A stretch of DNA of 64,000 nt from JAVVEG01 sp032251455 (GCA_032251455.1 JAVVEG010000001.1:186001-250000); one strand, 5' to 3'. Counted from the stretch's first letter, positions 8,941 to 18,277 are shown. Made by a program: numbers and translations. The notes: generated by a model not told the origin, from the letters alone.

Positions 8941-9306
8941 ATGAGCAAGAGCAGGATTATCGAACAGATCGAAAACGAGCAGATGAACAAAGAATTCCCG
9001 GATTTCGGTCCTGGAGATACAGTTGTCGTACAGGTCAAGATCAAGGAAGGCGATCGCGAGCGTTTGCAGGCTTTCGAAGGAGTGGTCATCGGGATTCGCA
9101 AGCGCGGTCTCAATTCGGCCTTCACTGTCCGCAAGATTTCGCACGGTGTTGGTGTAGAGCGCACCTTTCAGACCTACAGCCCCTTGCTGGACAGCGTTAC
9201 CCTGAAGCGACGCGGTGATGTACGTCAGGCCAAACTGTATTATCTGCGCGAGCTTTCCGGTCGTGCCGCACGCATTACCGAAAAACTGGACAAGCGGGTC
9301 AGCTGA
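8941..9306 (+). CDS. rplS: 50S ribosomal protein L19
   Basis: A 121-residue L19 at the 30S-50S interface. Typical segments are FGPGDTVVVQVKIKEG, RLQAFEGVVIG, FTVRKISHGVGVERTFQTYSP and LYYLRELSGRAARI. Last gene of the operon; a hairpin with a G-run follows 48 bases later. Confidence 0.98.
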   Translation: MSKSRIIEQIENEQMNKEFPDFGPGDTVVVQVKIKEGDRERLQAFEGVVIGIRKRGLNSAFTVRKISHGVGVERTFQTYSPLLDSVTLKRRGDVRQAKLYYLRELSGRAARITEKLDKRVS

Positions 9307-9353
9307 AAGCGGGCAATTACTGTCGGCGAGCAGTGGCCAGGTTTCTGAAAAAA

Positions 9354-9400
9354 GGAGGGGGGGGGGGGTAATGTTACTATTACTACCCCCTTCCTGTTTT
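9354..9400 (+). terminator. Likely rplS terminator containing a run of 12 G
   Basis: The hairpin pairs GTAAT (9368-9372) with ATTAC (9379-9383) around a six-base loop. The stem continues by pairing part of the G-run at 9357-9368 with CCCCC (9386-9390) and TTCC. TTTT follows at 9397-9400. The G-run is longer than the C-run, so the stem can slide. No gene lies in the 192 bases between rplS and dsbC. Confidence 0.6.
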
Positions 9401-9498
9401 CTGGAGGCAGAGGCTCCCTAAGCAGAAGGCTGCGTGCTAAAGTTGCAACAATGGTGATGCTCTGATCTGTAGATTGGGCAACGAAAGCGGAGAACCTT

Positions 9499-10266
9499 AT
9501 GAAGAAAAGATATTCCTATAGCCTTGTTGCCGCATTGGTGATGGTAATCCTTGGCACATTGACGGTCGCAGCGCAGGATAGAAGCGTGGTGGTTGCCGGT
9601 GGTCAGGCTCTGCAGGACAGGTTGTCACAGACTCTTGCGGCTGCCAGTCAGAATCAGCTTCAGGTTGCCAATATCCGGCAGACCGAAATGAGCAATCTGT
9701 TGGAGGTGGAGCTCAGTAGTGGCGAACTGCTGTATACCAACCCAGCAGGTGATTTCCTGCTTACCGGTGATCTGTTGCGTACCACCGAAACAGGGGTGGT
9801 CAACCTGACGGCCAAGACCCGAGGTCGTAAAGTGGTTGAAATGATAGCCAATGTCCCAGAGTCGGAAATGATTATTTTCCGTCCGGAAGAGGTGAAGGGC
9901 TCGCTGACCGTCTTCACTGATGCGGATTGCACTTTCTGCCGCAAACTGCATGGGGATATAGAGGAAATCATGGCCCGTGGCATTGAAGTCAGGTATCTGG
10001 CCTATCCGCGAGGGGGTTCCGCATCGGCGGTGTTTCCCAAAATGATTTCGATCTGGTGTGCCGAAGATCGCAATCGGGCGCTGACCCAGGCCAAACATGG
10101 CCAGAATCTGCCGGAAAGAGAGTGCGACAATCCGGTACAACGACATTATGAGCTTGGCAACAGGGTCGGTATTACCGGAACTCCAGCCCTGGTGCTTGAT
10201 GATGGTACGGTTATTCCAGGCTACGTGGATGTGGACAGATTGACTTCGATGGTATTGCCACAATAA
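9499..10266 (+). CDS. dsbC: Periplasmic thiol:disulfide isomerase DsbC
   Basis: A 255-residue secreted disulfide isomerase. A signal peptide (MKKRYSYSLVAALVMVILG...VAAQ) is followed by the dimerisation region and a thioredoxin fold with active site C144-T-F-C147. The cis-proline loop is GITGTPALV (P229), and C187/C209 are the probable structural pair. E. coli DsbC has CGYC, so the inner dipeptide differs, which can shift redox potential. The position just before hom-thrC matches Pseudomonas. It would be kept reduced by a DsbD; a DsbD family gene lies 4.7 kb downstream. Confidence 0.93.
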   Translation: MKKRYSYSLVAALVMVILGTLTVAAQDRSVVVAGGQALQDRLSQTLAAASQNQLQVANIRQTEMSNLLEVELSSGELLYTNPAGDFLLTGDLLRTTETGVVNLTAKTRGRKVVEMIANVPESEMIIFRPEEVKGSLTVFTDADCTFCRKLHGDIEEIMARGIEVRYLAYPRGGSASAVFPKMISIWCAEDRNRALTQAKHGQNLPERECDNPVQRHYELGNRVGITGTPALVLDDGTVIPGYVDVDRLTSMVLPQ

Positions 10267-10315
10267 CCAGAGCTCCCTGTATGTGGAGTCTGGCTGAAAT
10301 AAATGAGGAGCAGTC

Positions 10316-11659
10316 TTGGAGCACGGATTTTTGAAGAATGAGTTGAATGTCGGTTTGTGTGGGCTTGGTACTGTAGGAGGAGGGACTTTTCACCTTTTGC
10401 AGAAAAAGGAAGAGGAGATCATTCGCCGCCTGGGCAAAAAACTCAAGATAAGCCATGTGGCTACCCGCAACCCTGCACCGGCTTTCGAGTTGGGTGATAT
10501 TCGTTTCAGCAACGATATCTTTGCCGTAGCTCGCGACCCGGAAGTGGATATCCTGGTTGAATTGATTGGTGGTTTCGATACAGCGCTGGAGCTGGTTCTG
10601 CTGGCCATAGCCAATGGCAAGCATGTAGTGACGGCCAACAAGGCCCTGATTGCCCTGCATGGCAACAGGATCTTTGCCGCAGCCAAGGAAAATGGCGTCA
10701 CTGTAGCCTATGAAAGTGCAGTCGCCGGAGGCATTCCCATCATCAAGGCTCTGCGCGAAGGGCTGGCTGCCAATTCCATCCAATGGCTGGCCGGAATAAT
10801 CAACGGCACCGGCAATTACATATTGACTGAAATGGGTGCCAGGCGACGCAGTTTTCCCGAAGTCTTGCAGGAAGCCCAGGCTCTGGGCTATGCCGAGGCT
10901 GATCCCAGCTATGATGTCGAAGGCATCGACGCAGCACACAAATTGGCTATTCTGGCGGCCAATGCCTTTGGCATGGCGCTGGAATTCGACAAGGTTTACA
11001 CCGAAGGCATCAGCGAGATAAGTATTGAGGATATCGAGTATGCCGAAGAGCTGGGCTACCGGATCAAACATCTGGGCATAACCCGGATTACCGACAATGG
11101 GATCGAGATGCGCGTCCACCCAACCTTGATTCCCAGGCAAACCCTGATCGCCAATGTCAATGGGGTCATGAATGCGGTGCTTGTAAAGGGTGATTCTTCC
11201 GGGGCAACTCTTTATTACGGGGCAGGAGCTGGAGCAGAGGCAACAGCGTCCTCTGTGGTTGCCGATATCATTGATATAGCCCGCAATCTGACTGATGCAG
11301 GCTGTGGCAGCAATGTGCCTCCGCTGGCATTCAACAGCTTGCGCAGTGATTTGAAGATATTGGATATCACTGAAATTGAAGCTGAATATTATTTGCGCGT
11401 ACCCGCCTACGATAAAGTGGGTGTCATGGCACAGATATCGCAGGTGCTGACCAAATATGGGATCAATATTGAAGCGGTGATACAGAAGGAGCCACAGGGC
11501 CAGCATGCACAATCCGGTATCGTGCCAGTGGTCTTGCTGACCAATCGTATTCAGGAATCCCAGGTTGATATTGCCATCAAGGCTATAGAAGATCTGGAAC
11601 AGGTGGCTGGCAAAGTCATGCGTATCCGTGTAGAGCATTTTGATGGAGCGGAAAGCTGA
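10316..11659 (+). CDS. hom: Homoserine dehydrogenase
   Basis: NAD(P)H-dependent reduction of aspartate semialdehyde to homoserine, the branch to threonine and methionine. It has 447 residues: a Rossmann domain (VGLCGLGTVGGGTF), the catalytic and dimer region with NKALIALHG, YESAVAGGIPIIKALREGL, GIINGTGNYIL and ADPSYDVEGIDAAHKLAILA, and a C-terminal ACT domain (VPAYDKVGVMAQISQVL) for feedback control by threonine. The start is a TTG at 10316 with GAGGAG about five bases upstream; no ATG gives a full N-terminus. thrC begins four bases after the stop, so the two are co-transcribed. Confidence 0.97.
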   Translation: MEHGFLKNELNVGLCGLGTVGGGTFHLLQKKEEEIIRRLGKKLKISHVATRNPAPAFELGDIRFSNDIFAVARDPEVDILVELIGGFDTALELVLLAIANGKHVVTANKALIALHGNRIFAAAKENGVTVAYESAVAGGIPIIKALREGLAANSIQWLAGIINGTGNYILTEMGARRRSFPEVLQEAQALGYAEADPSYDVEGIDAAHKLAILAANAFGMALEFDKVYTEGISEISIEDIEYAEELGYRIKHLGITRITDNGIEMRVHPTLIPRQTLIANVNGVMNAVLVKGDSSGATLYYGAGAGAEATASSVVADIIDIARNLTDAGCGSNVPPLAFNSLRSDLKILDITEIEAEYYLRVPAYDKVGVMAQISQVLTKYGINIEAVIQKEPQGQHAQSGIVPVVLLTNRIQESQVDIAIKAIEDLEQVAGKVMRIRVEHFDGAES

Positions 11660-11663
11660 GCAC

Positions 11664-13052
11664 ATGAATTATATAAGCACGCGCGGGATGGCTCCTGCTC
11701 TGAATTTTGAACAAGTGCTGCTGACAGGTCTGGCTCCGGATGGTGGCTTGTATGTGCCGGAGACCCTGCCCGTATTCAGCAATGCAGAAATAAGCTCCTG
11801 GCGTGGATTGAGTTATCCGGAACTGGCCCTTAAGATCATTTCTCCCTTTGTAGGCGAAGAGATAGCGCCAGGTGATCTTGAAAACCTGATCAACAAAAGT
11901 TACGCGGGGTTTTCCCATCCGGCCATAGCACCAATGCGCATGTTGTCACATAATGAATGGGTGCTGGAGCTGTATTGTGGGCCAACCCTGGCTTTCAAGG
12001 ATTTTGCCCTGCAATTGTTGGGGAATCTGCTGGACTTCATCCTGCGCAGGAATGATCAGCGAGTCGTCATTCTGGGTGCAACTTCGGGTGATACCGGTTC
12101 GGCAGCCCTGGAAGGTTGCCGTCACAGCAATAATGTGGATATTTTTATTCTGCACCCCTATCAACGGGTATCCGAGATTCAGCGTCGCCAGATGACAACG
12201 GTGCCAGGTGACAATGTGCACAATCTGGCTATCAAGGGTAATTTCGATGACTGTCAGCGCATCGTCAAGACTGCATTCGGAGATCAGTCCTTTCTGCCGG
12301 AAGGCAGGCAACTGGTGGCGGTAAATTCAATCAACTGGGCAAGAATCATGGCTCAGATTGTCTATTACTTCTATGCCTCATTGAATATCGGTGGCCCTTC
12401 ACGCGAAGTTTCCTTCTCTGTGCCAACTGGCAACTTCGGTGATATTTATGCGGGCTACCTGGCCTCGAAAATGGGTTTGCCAGTGGCACAGCTGATTGTT
12501 GCCACCAACAGCAACGATATTCTGCAGCGCTTGATCAATGCCAACGAGTATTCATTGGGCGAGTTGAAACCCACTCTTTCTCCCAGTATGGATATCATGG
12601 TTTCCAGTAATTTTGAGCGCTACCTGTTTGACCTGTTTGAACATGACGGCAAGGCTGTCAGCGCCTTCATCAATGGCCTGATGACTGACAGGCAGTCACT
12701 GACCCCGGATCAATGGCAGCGTCTGCGACAGCAATTCAGCAGCTATCGGGTGGATGATGACACCACCTGCGACACAATCCGATCGGTCTTTGCCCAGACC
12801 GGGTTTCTGATCGACCCGCATACTGCAGTAGGCGTGAAAGCTGCACGTGAGTGCAATGCCAACCCCTCGATTCCGATGATTACCCTGGCCACGGCGCATC
12901 CGGTCAAGTTTGCCGAAGCGGTTGGCAGGGCAGGGCTTGATCTGCCTGGCCTGCCCCCGCATCTGCAGGACTTGCTGCAAAGAGAGGAGAAATACACGGT
13001 TCTGGAAAATCAGATCGCAGAGGTAAGCCATTACATACGCGCACAGCTATGA
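11664..13052 (+). CDS. thrC: Threonine synthase
   Basis: PLP enzyme converting O-phosphohomoserine to threonine. It has 462 residues from MNYISTRG at 11664, the conserved N-terminus; in-frame starts at 11640 and 11643 would add seven or eight residues. The PLP lysine lies in GPTLAFKDFALQLLG, and the phosphate-binding loop is ATSGDTGSAALEG. VNSINWARIMAQIVYYFYA and the C-terminal TLATAHPVKFAEAV are also typical. The stop overlaps the recJ start (ATGA). Confidence 0.97.
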   Translation: MNYISTRGMAPALNFEQVLLTGLAPDGGLYVPETLPVFSNAEISSWRGLSYPELALKIISPFVGEEIAPGDLENLINKSYAGFSHPAIAPMRMLSHNEWVLELYCGPTLAFKDFALQLLGNLLDFILRRNDQRVVILGATSGDTGSAALEGCRHSNNVDIFILHPYQRVSEIQRRQMTTVPGDNVHNLAIKGNFDDCQRIVKTAFGDQSFLPEGRQLVAVNSINWARIMAQIVYYFYASLNIGGPSREVSFSVPTGNFGDIYAGYLASKMGLPVAQLIVATNSNDILQRLINANEYSLGELKPTLSPSMDIMVSSNFERYLFDLFEHDGKAVSAFINGLMTDRQSLTPDQWQRLRQQFSSYRVDDDTTCDTIRSVFAQTGFLIDPHTAVGVKAARECNANPSIPMITLATAHPVKFAEAVGRAGLDLPGLPPHLQDLLQREEKYTVLENQIAEVSHYIRAQL

Positions 13053-14785
13053 GCCTGACCATCCGCCGCCGTCAAGCCAGCACTGAATTGCCCCTGATCG
13101 AACGTTTGTTGCAGGCCCGACAGCCAATACCTGATGCTGATACCCGGTTGCTGCTCAAAGACCTGCACCCACCTGCCTTGCTCAAGAATATGGATGCCGC
13201 CGTGACGCTGTTGCGTCGACATCTGGCGCAGCAAAATCATGTTCTGATCGTTTCTGATTTTGATGCCGATGGTGCAACCAGCTGTGCTCTGGGCATGAGG
13301 GCCTTGCGCAGTATGGGGTTTCAGCAGGTTTCCTATATAGTGCCCAACCGTTTTGAATACGGCTATGGGCTGACGCCAGAGATTGTTGCCCTGGCAGCCA
13401 GTTACTCACCCGATCTGCTGATTACTGTTGATAATGGCATTTCCAGTATCGAAGGCGTTGCTGCGGCCAATGCGGCCGGTATGGAAGTGCTGGTCACGGA
13501 TCATCATTTGCCCGGCAGGGAGTTGCCAGCGGCGGCAGCCATTGTCAATCCCAATCAGCCAGGCTGTGACTTCCCCAGCAAGTCATTGGCTGGTGTCGGA
13601 GTGATATTTTATGTGATGCTGGCGCTGCGGGCCGCCTTGCGCCAGGAGGGCTGGTTTGAGCAAAACAGCCTGCCCGAGCCGCGCTTGAGTGATCTGCTCG
13701 ATCTGGTGGCGCTGGGAACTGTTGCGGATGTGGTGCCACTTGATCGCAATAATCGTATTCTGGTCCGGGCCGGATTGGAGCGCTTGAGGAAAGGCCAGGG
13801 CTGCCCTGGCATTCTGGCCTTGCTGCGGGCAGGCAAGAGACAGCTGGAACAGCTCAGTGCAGCTGATCTGGCCTTTGCTGTTGCCCCCAGGCTGAATGCG
13901 GCTGGACGTCTGGATGACATGGGGTTGGGCATAGAGTGTCTGCTGAGTGAGTCGCAGACCAATGCGGAATTCCTGGTCAGTGAACTGGATCGAATCAATG
14001 AGGCGCGCAAGCAGATTGAAAGCAGTATGCGCGATCAGGCCATGCAAATTCTTGCAGGTATGCGGCCTGGCACGGAAAACCTGCCGGCAGGGCTTTGTCT
14101 CTATGAGGCAGAATGGCATCAGGGCGTGATCGGGATCCTGGCTGCGCGGGTGAAAGAAATGGTCCATCGACCGGTCATAGCCTTTGCCGATGCCGGTGAG
14201 AGCGGTCAGTTGAAAGGTTCGGCGCGCTCCATCCCCGGGATACATATCCGTGATGTCATCGATGCCGTTGCCACGGCGCACCCCGGGCTGGTCAGTAAAT
14301 TCGGAGGGCATGCCATGGCGGCTGGTCTGAGCCTGGAACAGGAAGATCTGGCCGATTTCCGGGGGGCGTTTGCACACGAGGTGGCGTCACGCTGCAGCCC
14401 TGAAACCCTGCAGCAGGTCATAGTAACCGATGGCGAATTGCCGGGGCAGGAATTTACTGTGCAGACCGCCGAGCTTATCCGGGCGCATGGCCCCTGGGGA
14501 CAGGGCTATCCGGAACCCGTGTTTGATGGTCGCTTCAAAGTGGTGGGCAGACGGGTATTGCAAGGACGACATTTAAAGCTGGTAGTCCATCCGCTGAGTG
14601 AAAATGCGGGGAGCTGTGAAGAACTTGACGCCATCGCCTTTAATCTGGATCAGCAAAGATTGCAGGAGCTGAACACAGCCGATGAGCTGCAACTGGTTTA
14701 CCGGCTGGATATCAATCATTTTCAGGGGCGTAAATCCCTGCAATTGATGATAGAGCACATCATCGGTGATGGTCAGCAGGGGTAG
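13049..14785 (+). CDS. recJ: Single-stranded-DNA-specific 5'-3' exonuclease RecJ
   Basis: A DHH-family exonuclease acting in RecF-pathway recombination and mismatch repair. It has 578 residues, the normal length. Metal-binding motifs are SDFDADG (motif I), the VDNGIS region, the DHH triad in TDHHLPG, and NPNQPGCDFPSKSLAGVGV. The DHHA1 part has GSARSIPGIHIRDV and FGGHAMAAGLSL. Its ATG overlaps the thrC stop by four bases, so translation is probably coupled. Confidence 0.97.
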   Translation: MSLTIRRRQASTELPLIERLLQARQPIPDADTRLLLKDLHPPALLKNMDAAVTLLRRHLAQQNHVLIVSDFDADGATSCALGMRALRSMGFQQVSYIVPNRFEYGYGLTPEIVALAASYSPDLLITVDNGISSIEGVAAANAAGMEVLVTDHHLPGRELPAAAAIVNPNQPGCDFPSKSLAGVGVIFYVMLALRAALRQEGWFEQNSLPEPRLSDLLDLVALGTVADVVPLDRNNRILVRAGLERLRKGQGCPGILALLRAGKRQLEQLSAADLAFAVAPRLNAAGRLDDMGLGIECLLSESQTNAEFLVSELDRINEARKQIESSMRDQAMQILAGMRPGTENLPAGLCLYEAEWHQGVIGILAARVKEMVHRPVIAFADAGESGQLKGSARSIPGIHIRDVIDAVATAHPGLVSKFGGHAMAAGLSLEQEDLADFRGAFAHEVASRCSPETLQQVIVTDGELPGQEFTVQTAELIRAHGPWGQGYPEPVFDGRFKVVGRRVLQGRHLKLVVHPLSENAGSCEELDAIAFNLDQQRLQELNTADELQLVYRLDINHFQGRKSLQLMIEHIIGDGQQG

Positions 14786-14843
14786 GGGAAAATGGATAGG
14801 GATGTATAGCCAGACAACTGGAAATCGATGTTACTTTTTATCA

Positions 14844-14882
14844 CAATCACAATGGCTTACCGTGATTGATTGCCGTTATACT
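14844..14882 (+). promoter_or_regulatory. Dyad CAATCAC/GTGATTG and candidate -10 of dsbD
   Basis: CAATCAC (14844-14850) and GTGATTG (14862-14868) are perfect inverted 7-base arms, 11 bases apart. TATACT at 14877-14882 is a good -10 candidate. The -35 position, 17 bases upstream, falls inside the dyad and is poor, which suits a factor-dependent promoter. A further hairpin, AGGCTT/AAGCCT, lies at 14884-14903 in the presumed leader. Confidence 0.45.
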
Positions 14883-14935
14883 GAGGCTTGAAAAAATAAG
14901 CCTGTATCGCCATAAAGTAGAAGTGGAGTGGAATA

Positions 14936-17119
14936 ATGCCTGATCTGCAAAACAGCTTTTCCTTTTTTCTGCACAGAATAATGCTGTCTCTGCTGATTCT
15001 GGGTGCAGTCACTGTGGTTTCGGCGCATGCCGAGGTTCATCAGGGGCAGGAAATCGAGGTTGAGTTTGTTGCGGAAACAACCGCAGCTGTTCCCGGGCAG
15101 ACCTTGTGGCTGGCGCTCAGGCTTGAGCCGACCGAAGGCTGGCATACCTATTCGAAATGGCCTGGTGACAGTGGCGATGCCACATTCATCCGGGAATGGA
15201 ATTTACCGGAGGGGGTTACCGCAGGGGATATTCAGTGGCCGATTCCGGAGTGGTTGCCTTTCCCCGGCTCCGATCTGGTGACCTATGCTTACGAGAATGA
15301 GGTTTTCCTGCCGATTCCGATACAGGTGCCGGCCTCCTTCCAGGCCGAGACCTTGCCGATCTCTGCACATGTCGAGTGGCAGGTTTGCGATCTGATCTGC
15401 ATTATCGAAGATGCTGAAATCCGTGTGGTGCTGCCGGTCAGCAATCAGGCGCAAGCAGATCAACGCTGGACCGAAGCTTTTGCTCAGACGCGGGCCAATC
15501 TGCCGAGCAGTGACCATGACATCAAGGCCTTGTTTGCCGTTGCTGGTGAGCGGGTAAGCTTCTCCTTTGAATCTGCTGAGGGTGTCTTCGGTGAGATAAG
15601 CGATGCCTGGTTCTTTCCGGAAAACCGCCGGGTGCTCAAGCCAGGCCCCTTGCGCCTGCTGTCACTGAATGATCAGCATATCCAGATCACACATGCCCAG
15701 CACCGTCGCATAGAGGCAGGGCTGCAAGAGGTGCCTGGCTTGTTGAAGATAGCCGACACGCAGGGCAATGTGCAGGGTTTTCTGCTGACAGCCGAAGCTG
15801 CCAATGCCGACAATCTGGCCTCCCTGACAGCCCTGGCTGCCAATGCTGGCAGTAGCGGGAATGCCGGTAATCCTGCCAATGCAAACCTGTTGTTGATCAT
15901 AGTCTTTGCGCTGGCGGGCGGACTTATTCTGAATCTGATGCCCTGTGTGTTCCCAGTGCTGTCCCTGAAGGTCATGAGCTTTGCCCGTCATGGTGAGACT
16001 TCAGGCCGGGAGCAGAAACTGCATGGGCTTGCCTACACTGCTGGAATTACGCTGACTTTCATGGTTCTGGCCTCCATCCTGCTGAGTCTGAGAGCAGGCG
16101 GTGAGGCCGTTGGCTGGGCTTTCCAGCTACAATCGCCCTGGTTCATCGCCGTGTTGATCTACCTGTTCTTCACAATGGGCCTCAGTCTGTCCGGCGTCTA
16201 TGAATTTGGTACCGGCATGATGGGTATTGGCAATCGCCTGACTGAACGGCAGGGCTACCAGGGTTCATTCTTTACAGGTGTGCTGGCCACGGTGGTTGCC
16301 AGTCCCTGCACGGCACCTTTTATGGGGGCGGCCCTGGGTTTTGCCCTGTCGCAATCCTGGTTGGTGGCGATGCTGGTGTTCTTTTTCCTCGGACTGGGCA
16401 TGGCACTGCCGTTCCTGGTGCTGTCATTCAGCCCCCGTTTGTTGAAATTCATGCCCAAGCCAGGACAATGGATGGAGACTTTCAAGGAACTCATGGCCTT
16501 TCCCCTTTACGCCACCGTACTCTGGCTGCTGTGGGTATTGGGTATGCAGGTTGGTATCAACGGCATGGTAGTGGTCATTGCCTCCTGTCTGCTGCTGGCT
16601 TTTGGCTTGTGGCTGCTGCAGCAACGCAACACAGCACAGGGTTTCTGGCGTACCATCACAGCGGCTGTATGTGCCCTGAGCGTAGGCGGGGCATTGTATG
16701 CTCTCACCCTGCCTCAGCTTGAAACACGCCAACTTTCCGTGGCAGAAGCCGGTTCAGGGGGTGCTGCTGTTGCTGCCTTTGAACCCTATTCCCGGCAAAG
16801 GCTGGATGAGTTGCGGGCCAATGGTCAGCCGGTTTTCATCAATATGACTGCAGCCTGGTGCATTACCTGCCTGGCCAATGAACAGACCACGCTGTCCAGC
16901 GCCCAGGTGAAAGAGGTGATGGACGAGATGGGAATAACCTATCTGAAAGGGGACTGGACCAATCAGGACCCCGAGATAAGTCAGATTCTTGATGAGTTCA
17001 ATCGCCCCAGTGTGCCATTGTATCTGTACTACCCGGCAGACCCGGCAGCGGCACCGGTGATTCTCCCCCAGATTCTGACCCCATCGACGGTGGTGGAGAT
17101 TTTTCGGCAAAACAGCTGA
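14936..17119 (+). CDS. dsbD: DsbD/ScsB-type thiol:disulfide reductase
   Basis: Carries reducing power from cytoplasmic thioredoxin across the inner membrane to periplasmic partners such as DsbC. It has 727 residues: a signal peptide ending near VSAHA, a periplasmic immunoglobulin-like domain with Cys pair VCDLIC, a Gly/Asn/Ala linker near residue 300, then a CcdA-like eight-helix core with cysteines in LMPCVFPVLSLK and ASPCTAPFMGAA. A C-terminal thioredoxin domain has WCITC. E. coli DsbD is about 565 residues; the longer N-terminal domain and its VCxxxC pair look more like the ScsB branch. A purine-rich site GGAGTGG precedes the ATG. Confidence 0.88.
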   Translation: MPDLQNSFSFFLHRIMLSLLILGAVTVVSAHAEVHQGQEIEVEFVAETTAAVPGQTLWLALRLEPTEGWHTYSKWPGDSGDATFIREWNLPEGVTAGDIQWPIPEWLPFPGSDLVTYAYENEVFLPIPIQVPASFQAETLPISAHVEWQVCDLICIIEDAEIRVVLPVSNQAQADQRWTEAFAQTRANLPSSDHDIKALFAVAGERVSFSFESAEGVFGEISDAWFFPENRRVLKPGPLRLLSLNDQHIQITHAQHRRIEAGLQEVPGLLKIADTQGNVQGFLLTAEAANADNLASLTALAANAGSSGNAGNPANANLLLIIVFALAGGLILNLMPCVFPVLSLKVMSFARHGETSGREQKLHGLAYTAGITLTFMVLASILLSLRAGGEAVGWAFQLQSPWFIAVLIYLFFTMGLSLSGVYEFGTGMMGIGNRLTERQGYQGSFFTGVLATVVASPCTAPFMGAALGFALSQSWLVAMLVFFFLGLGMALPFLVLSFSPRLLKFMPKPGQWMETFKELMAFPLYATVLWLLWVLGMQVGINGMVVVIASCLLLAFGLWLLQQRNTAQGFWRTITAAVCALSVGGALYALTLPQLETRQLSVAEAGSGGAAVAAFEPYSRQRLDELRANGQPVFINMTAAWCITCLANEQTTLSSAQVKEVMDEMGITYLKGDWTNQDPEISQILDEFNRPSVPLYLYYPADPAAAPVILPQILTPSTVVEIFRQNS

Positions 17120-17133
17120 TTCAGGAATAGCAA

Positions 17134-17150
17134 CGGGGTACACTACCCCG
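17134..17150 (+). repeat. Hairpin CGGGGTA-CAC-TACCCCG between dsbD and the permease
   Basis: Perfect 7-base inverted arms with a 3-base loop, 15 bases after the dsbD stop. No T-run follows, so it is not a standard terminator; it may stabilise or attenuate the transcript. Confidence 0.5.
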
Positions 17151-17179
17151 CATCGCCAACTCAAGGATTGTAGCCGGCA

Positions 17180-18226
17180 ATGAAGCTCATCAGGTTTGCC
17201 ATAGCAGCCATTTTGGTTGCGCTCGTCTTCTATCTGTTGATAGTCGCTCAGGATCTCCTGCTTCCCCTGGTCATTGCCATTGCCATTTGGTATCTCATCA
17301 ACGTGTTGGCCAGCGTTTTTGCCAAAGCCCACCTGGGGGGCAGGCACCTGCCCAGGCCCATCAGTTTTCTGGCGGCCATTCTGGTTTTTCTGGGTTTTAT
17401 TTCCATTGTGGTTCAGTTCATCAGTGATAGCCTCAATGATCTGGGCCCTGTTGCCCGTGAGTACGAGGTTAATCTGCGCCTGCTTTGGGATAGCCTGCCT
17501 TTTTCCAGTTATTTGCCGATGGAAGGCTTGTCGCAACTGGTTTCCGAACGACTGGATATCTCGGGCATGGTGACCACGCTGGCCTTGTCATTTACCAGTC
17601 TTGCCCGTGACGGCATGCTGATCATGATCTATGTCGGCTTTCTGCTGTACGAGCAGGGAAATTTCAATGCCAAACTGACCGCATTGATGGGCAATGAGAG
17701 CAGGGAAAGACAGGTTCTACGCATATTGCAGAAAGTTCGTGCGGACATTCAGAAGTACATCAGCATCAAGCTGTTCACCAGCTCGCTGACCGGTATTCTC
17801 AGTTATGGCATATTGCGTTTGCTGGATATCGATTTTCCCGAAGTTTGGGGCTTGTTGATCTTTCTGCTCAATTTCATTCCAACCATCGGCTCTATTGTCG
17901 CCACCCTGTTTCCAACCTTGATCGCACTGGCTCAATCGCCAGATGGATATGGTTTGTCCTTGTTGGTGCTGATAGGTATCGGTTCTCTTCAGGTGTCCAT
18001 TGGCAATATTCTTGAGCCAAGATTGATGGGAACCTCACTCAATCTGAGCCCGCTGGTGATTCTGTTCAATCTGGCCTTGTGGGGCAGTATCTGGGGTATT
18101 CCCGGCATGTTCCTCTGTGTGCCTTTGTTGATAATCACCACTATCATATTGTCCCATTTTCCCAAAACACGACCGGTTGCCGTCCTGTTGTCCAGTAATG
18201 GCAAGATCGACATTACGGAAGACTAG
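17180..18226 (+). CDS. AI-2E/PerM family membrane permease
   Basis: A 348-residue polytopic membrane protein of the AI-2E transporter superfamily (PF01594 type, includes PerM and YdiK). Two to three helices open the protein; a cytosolic or periplasmic coil follows (about 85-150), then paired helices. Conserved features include the SIKLFTSSLTGILSYGILRLLDIDFPEVWGLL region, LLNFIPTIGSIVATLFPTLIAL and GNILEPRLMG. Substrates of this family vary and cannot be told from sequence. AAGGA lies about 11 bases before the ATG. It lies 60 bases after dsbD. Confidence 0.85.
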   Translation: MKLIRFAIAAILVALVFYLLIVAQDLLLPLVIAIAIWYLINVLASVFAKAHLGGRHLPRPISFLAAILVFLGFISIVVQFISDSLNDLGPVAREYEVNLRLLWDSLPFSSYLPMEGLSQLVSERLDISGMVTTLALSFTSLARDGMLIMIYVGFLLYEQGNFNAKLTALMGNESRERQVLRILQKVRADIQKYISIKLFTSSLTGILSYGILRLLDIDFPEVWGLLIFLLNFIPTIGSIVATLFPTLIALAQSPDGYGLSLLVLIGIGSLQVSIGNILEPRLMGTSLNLSPLVILFNLALWGSIWGIPGMFLCVPLLIITTIILSHFPKTRPVAVLLSSNGKIDITED

Positions 18227-18242
18227 CCCTGTGGCCTGAGGG

Positions 18243-18248
18243 TATAAT
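18243..18248 (+). promoter_or_regulatory. Candidate -10 element (TATAAT) of alaS
   Basis: A perfect -10 hexamer 75-80 bases before the alaS ATG, just after the permease stop at 18226. No good -35 is present at 16-18 bases, so an activator or extended contacts would be needed if it is real. Confidence 0.4.
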
Positions 18249-18277
18249 CAACGATTGGCAAATCAACTGCTGCTGAG

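Noticed and set aside
10211..11665. 484-codon open frame on the minus strand opposite hom
   Set aside because: It lies wholly over hom, which has complete homoserine dehydrogenase motifs; the antisense frame has no recognisable domain and no ribosome-binding site.
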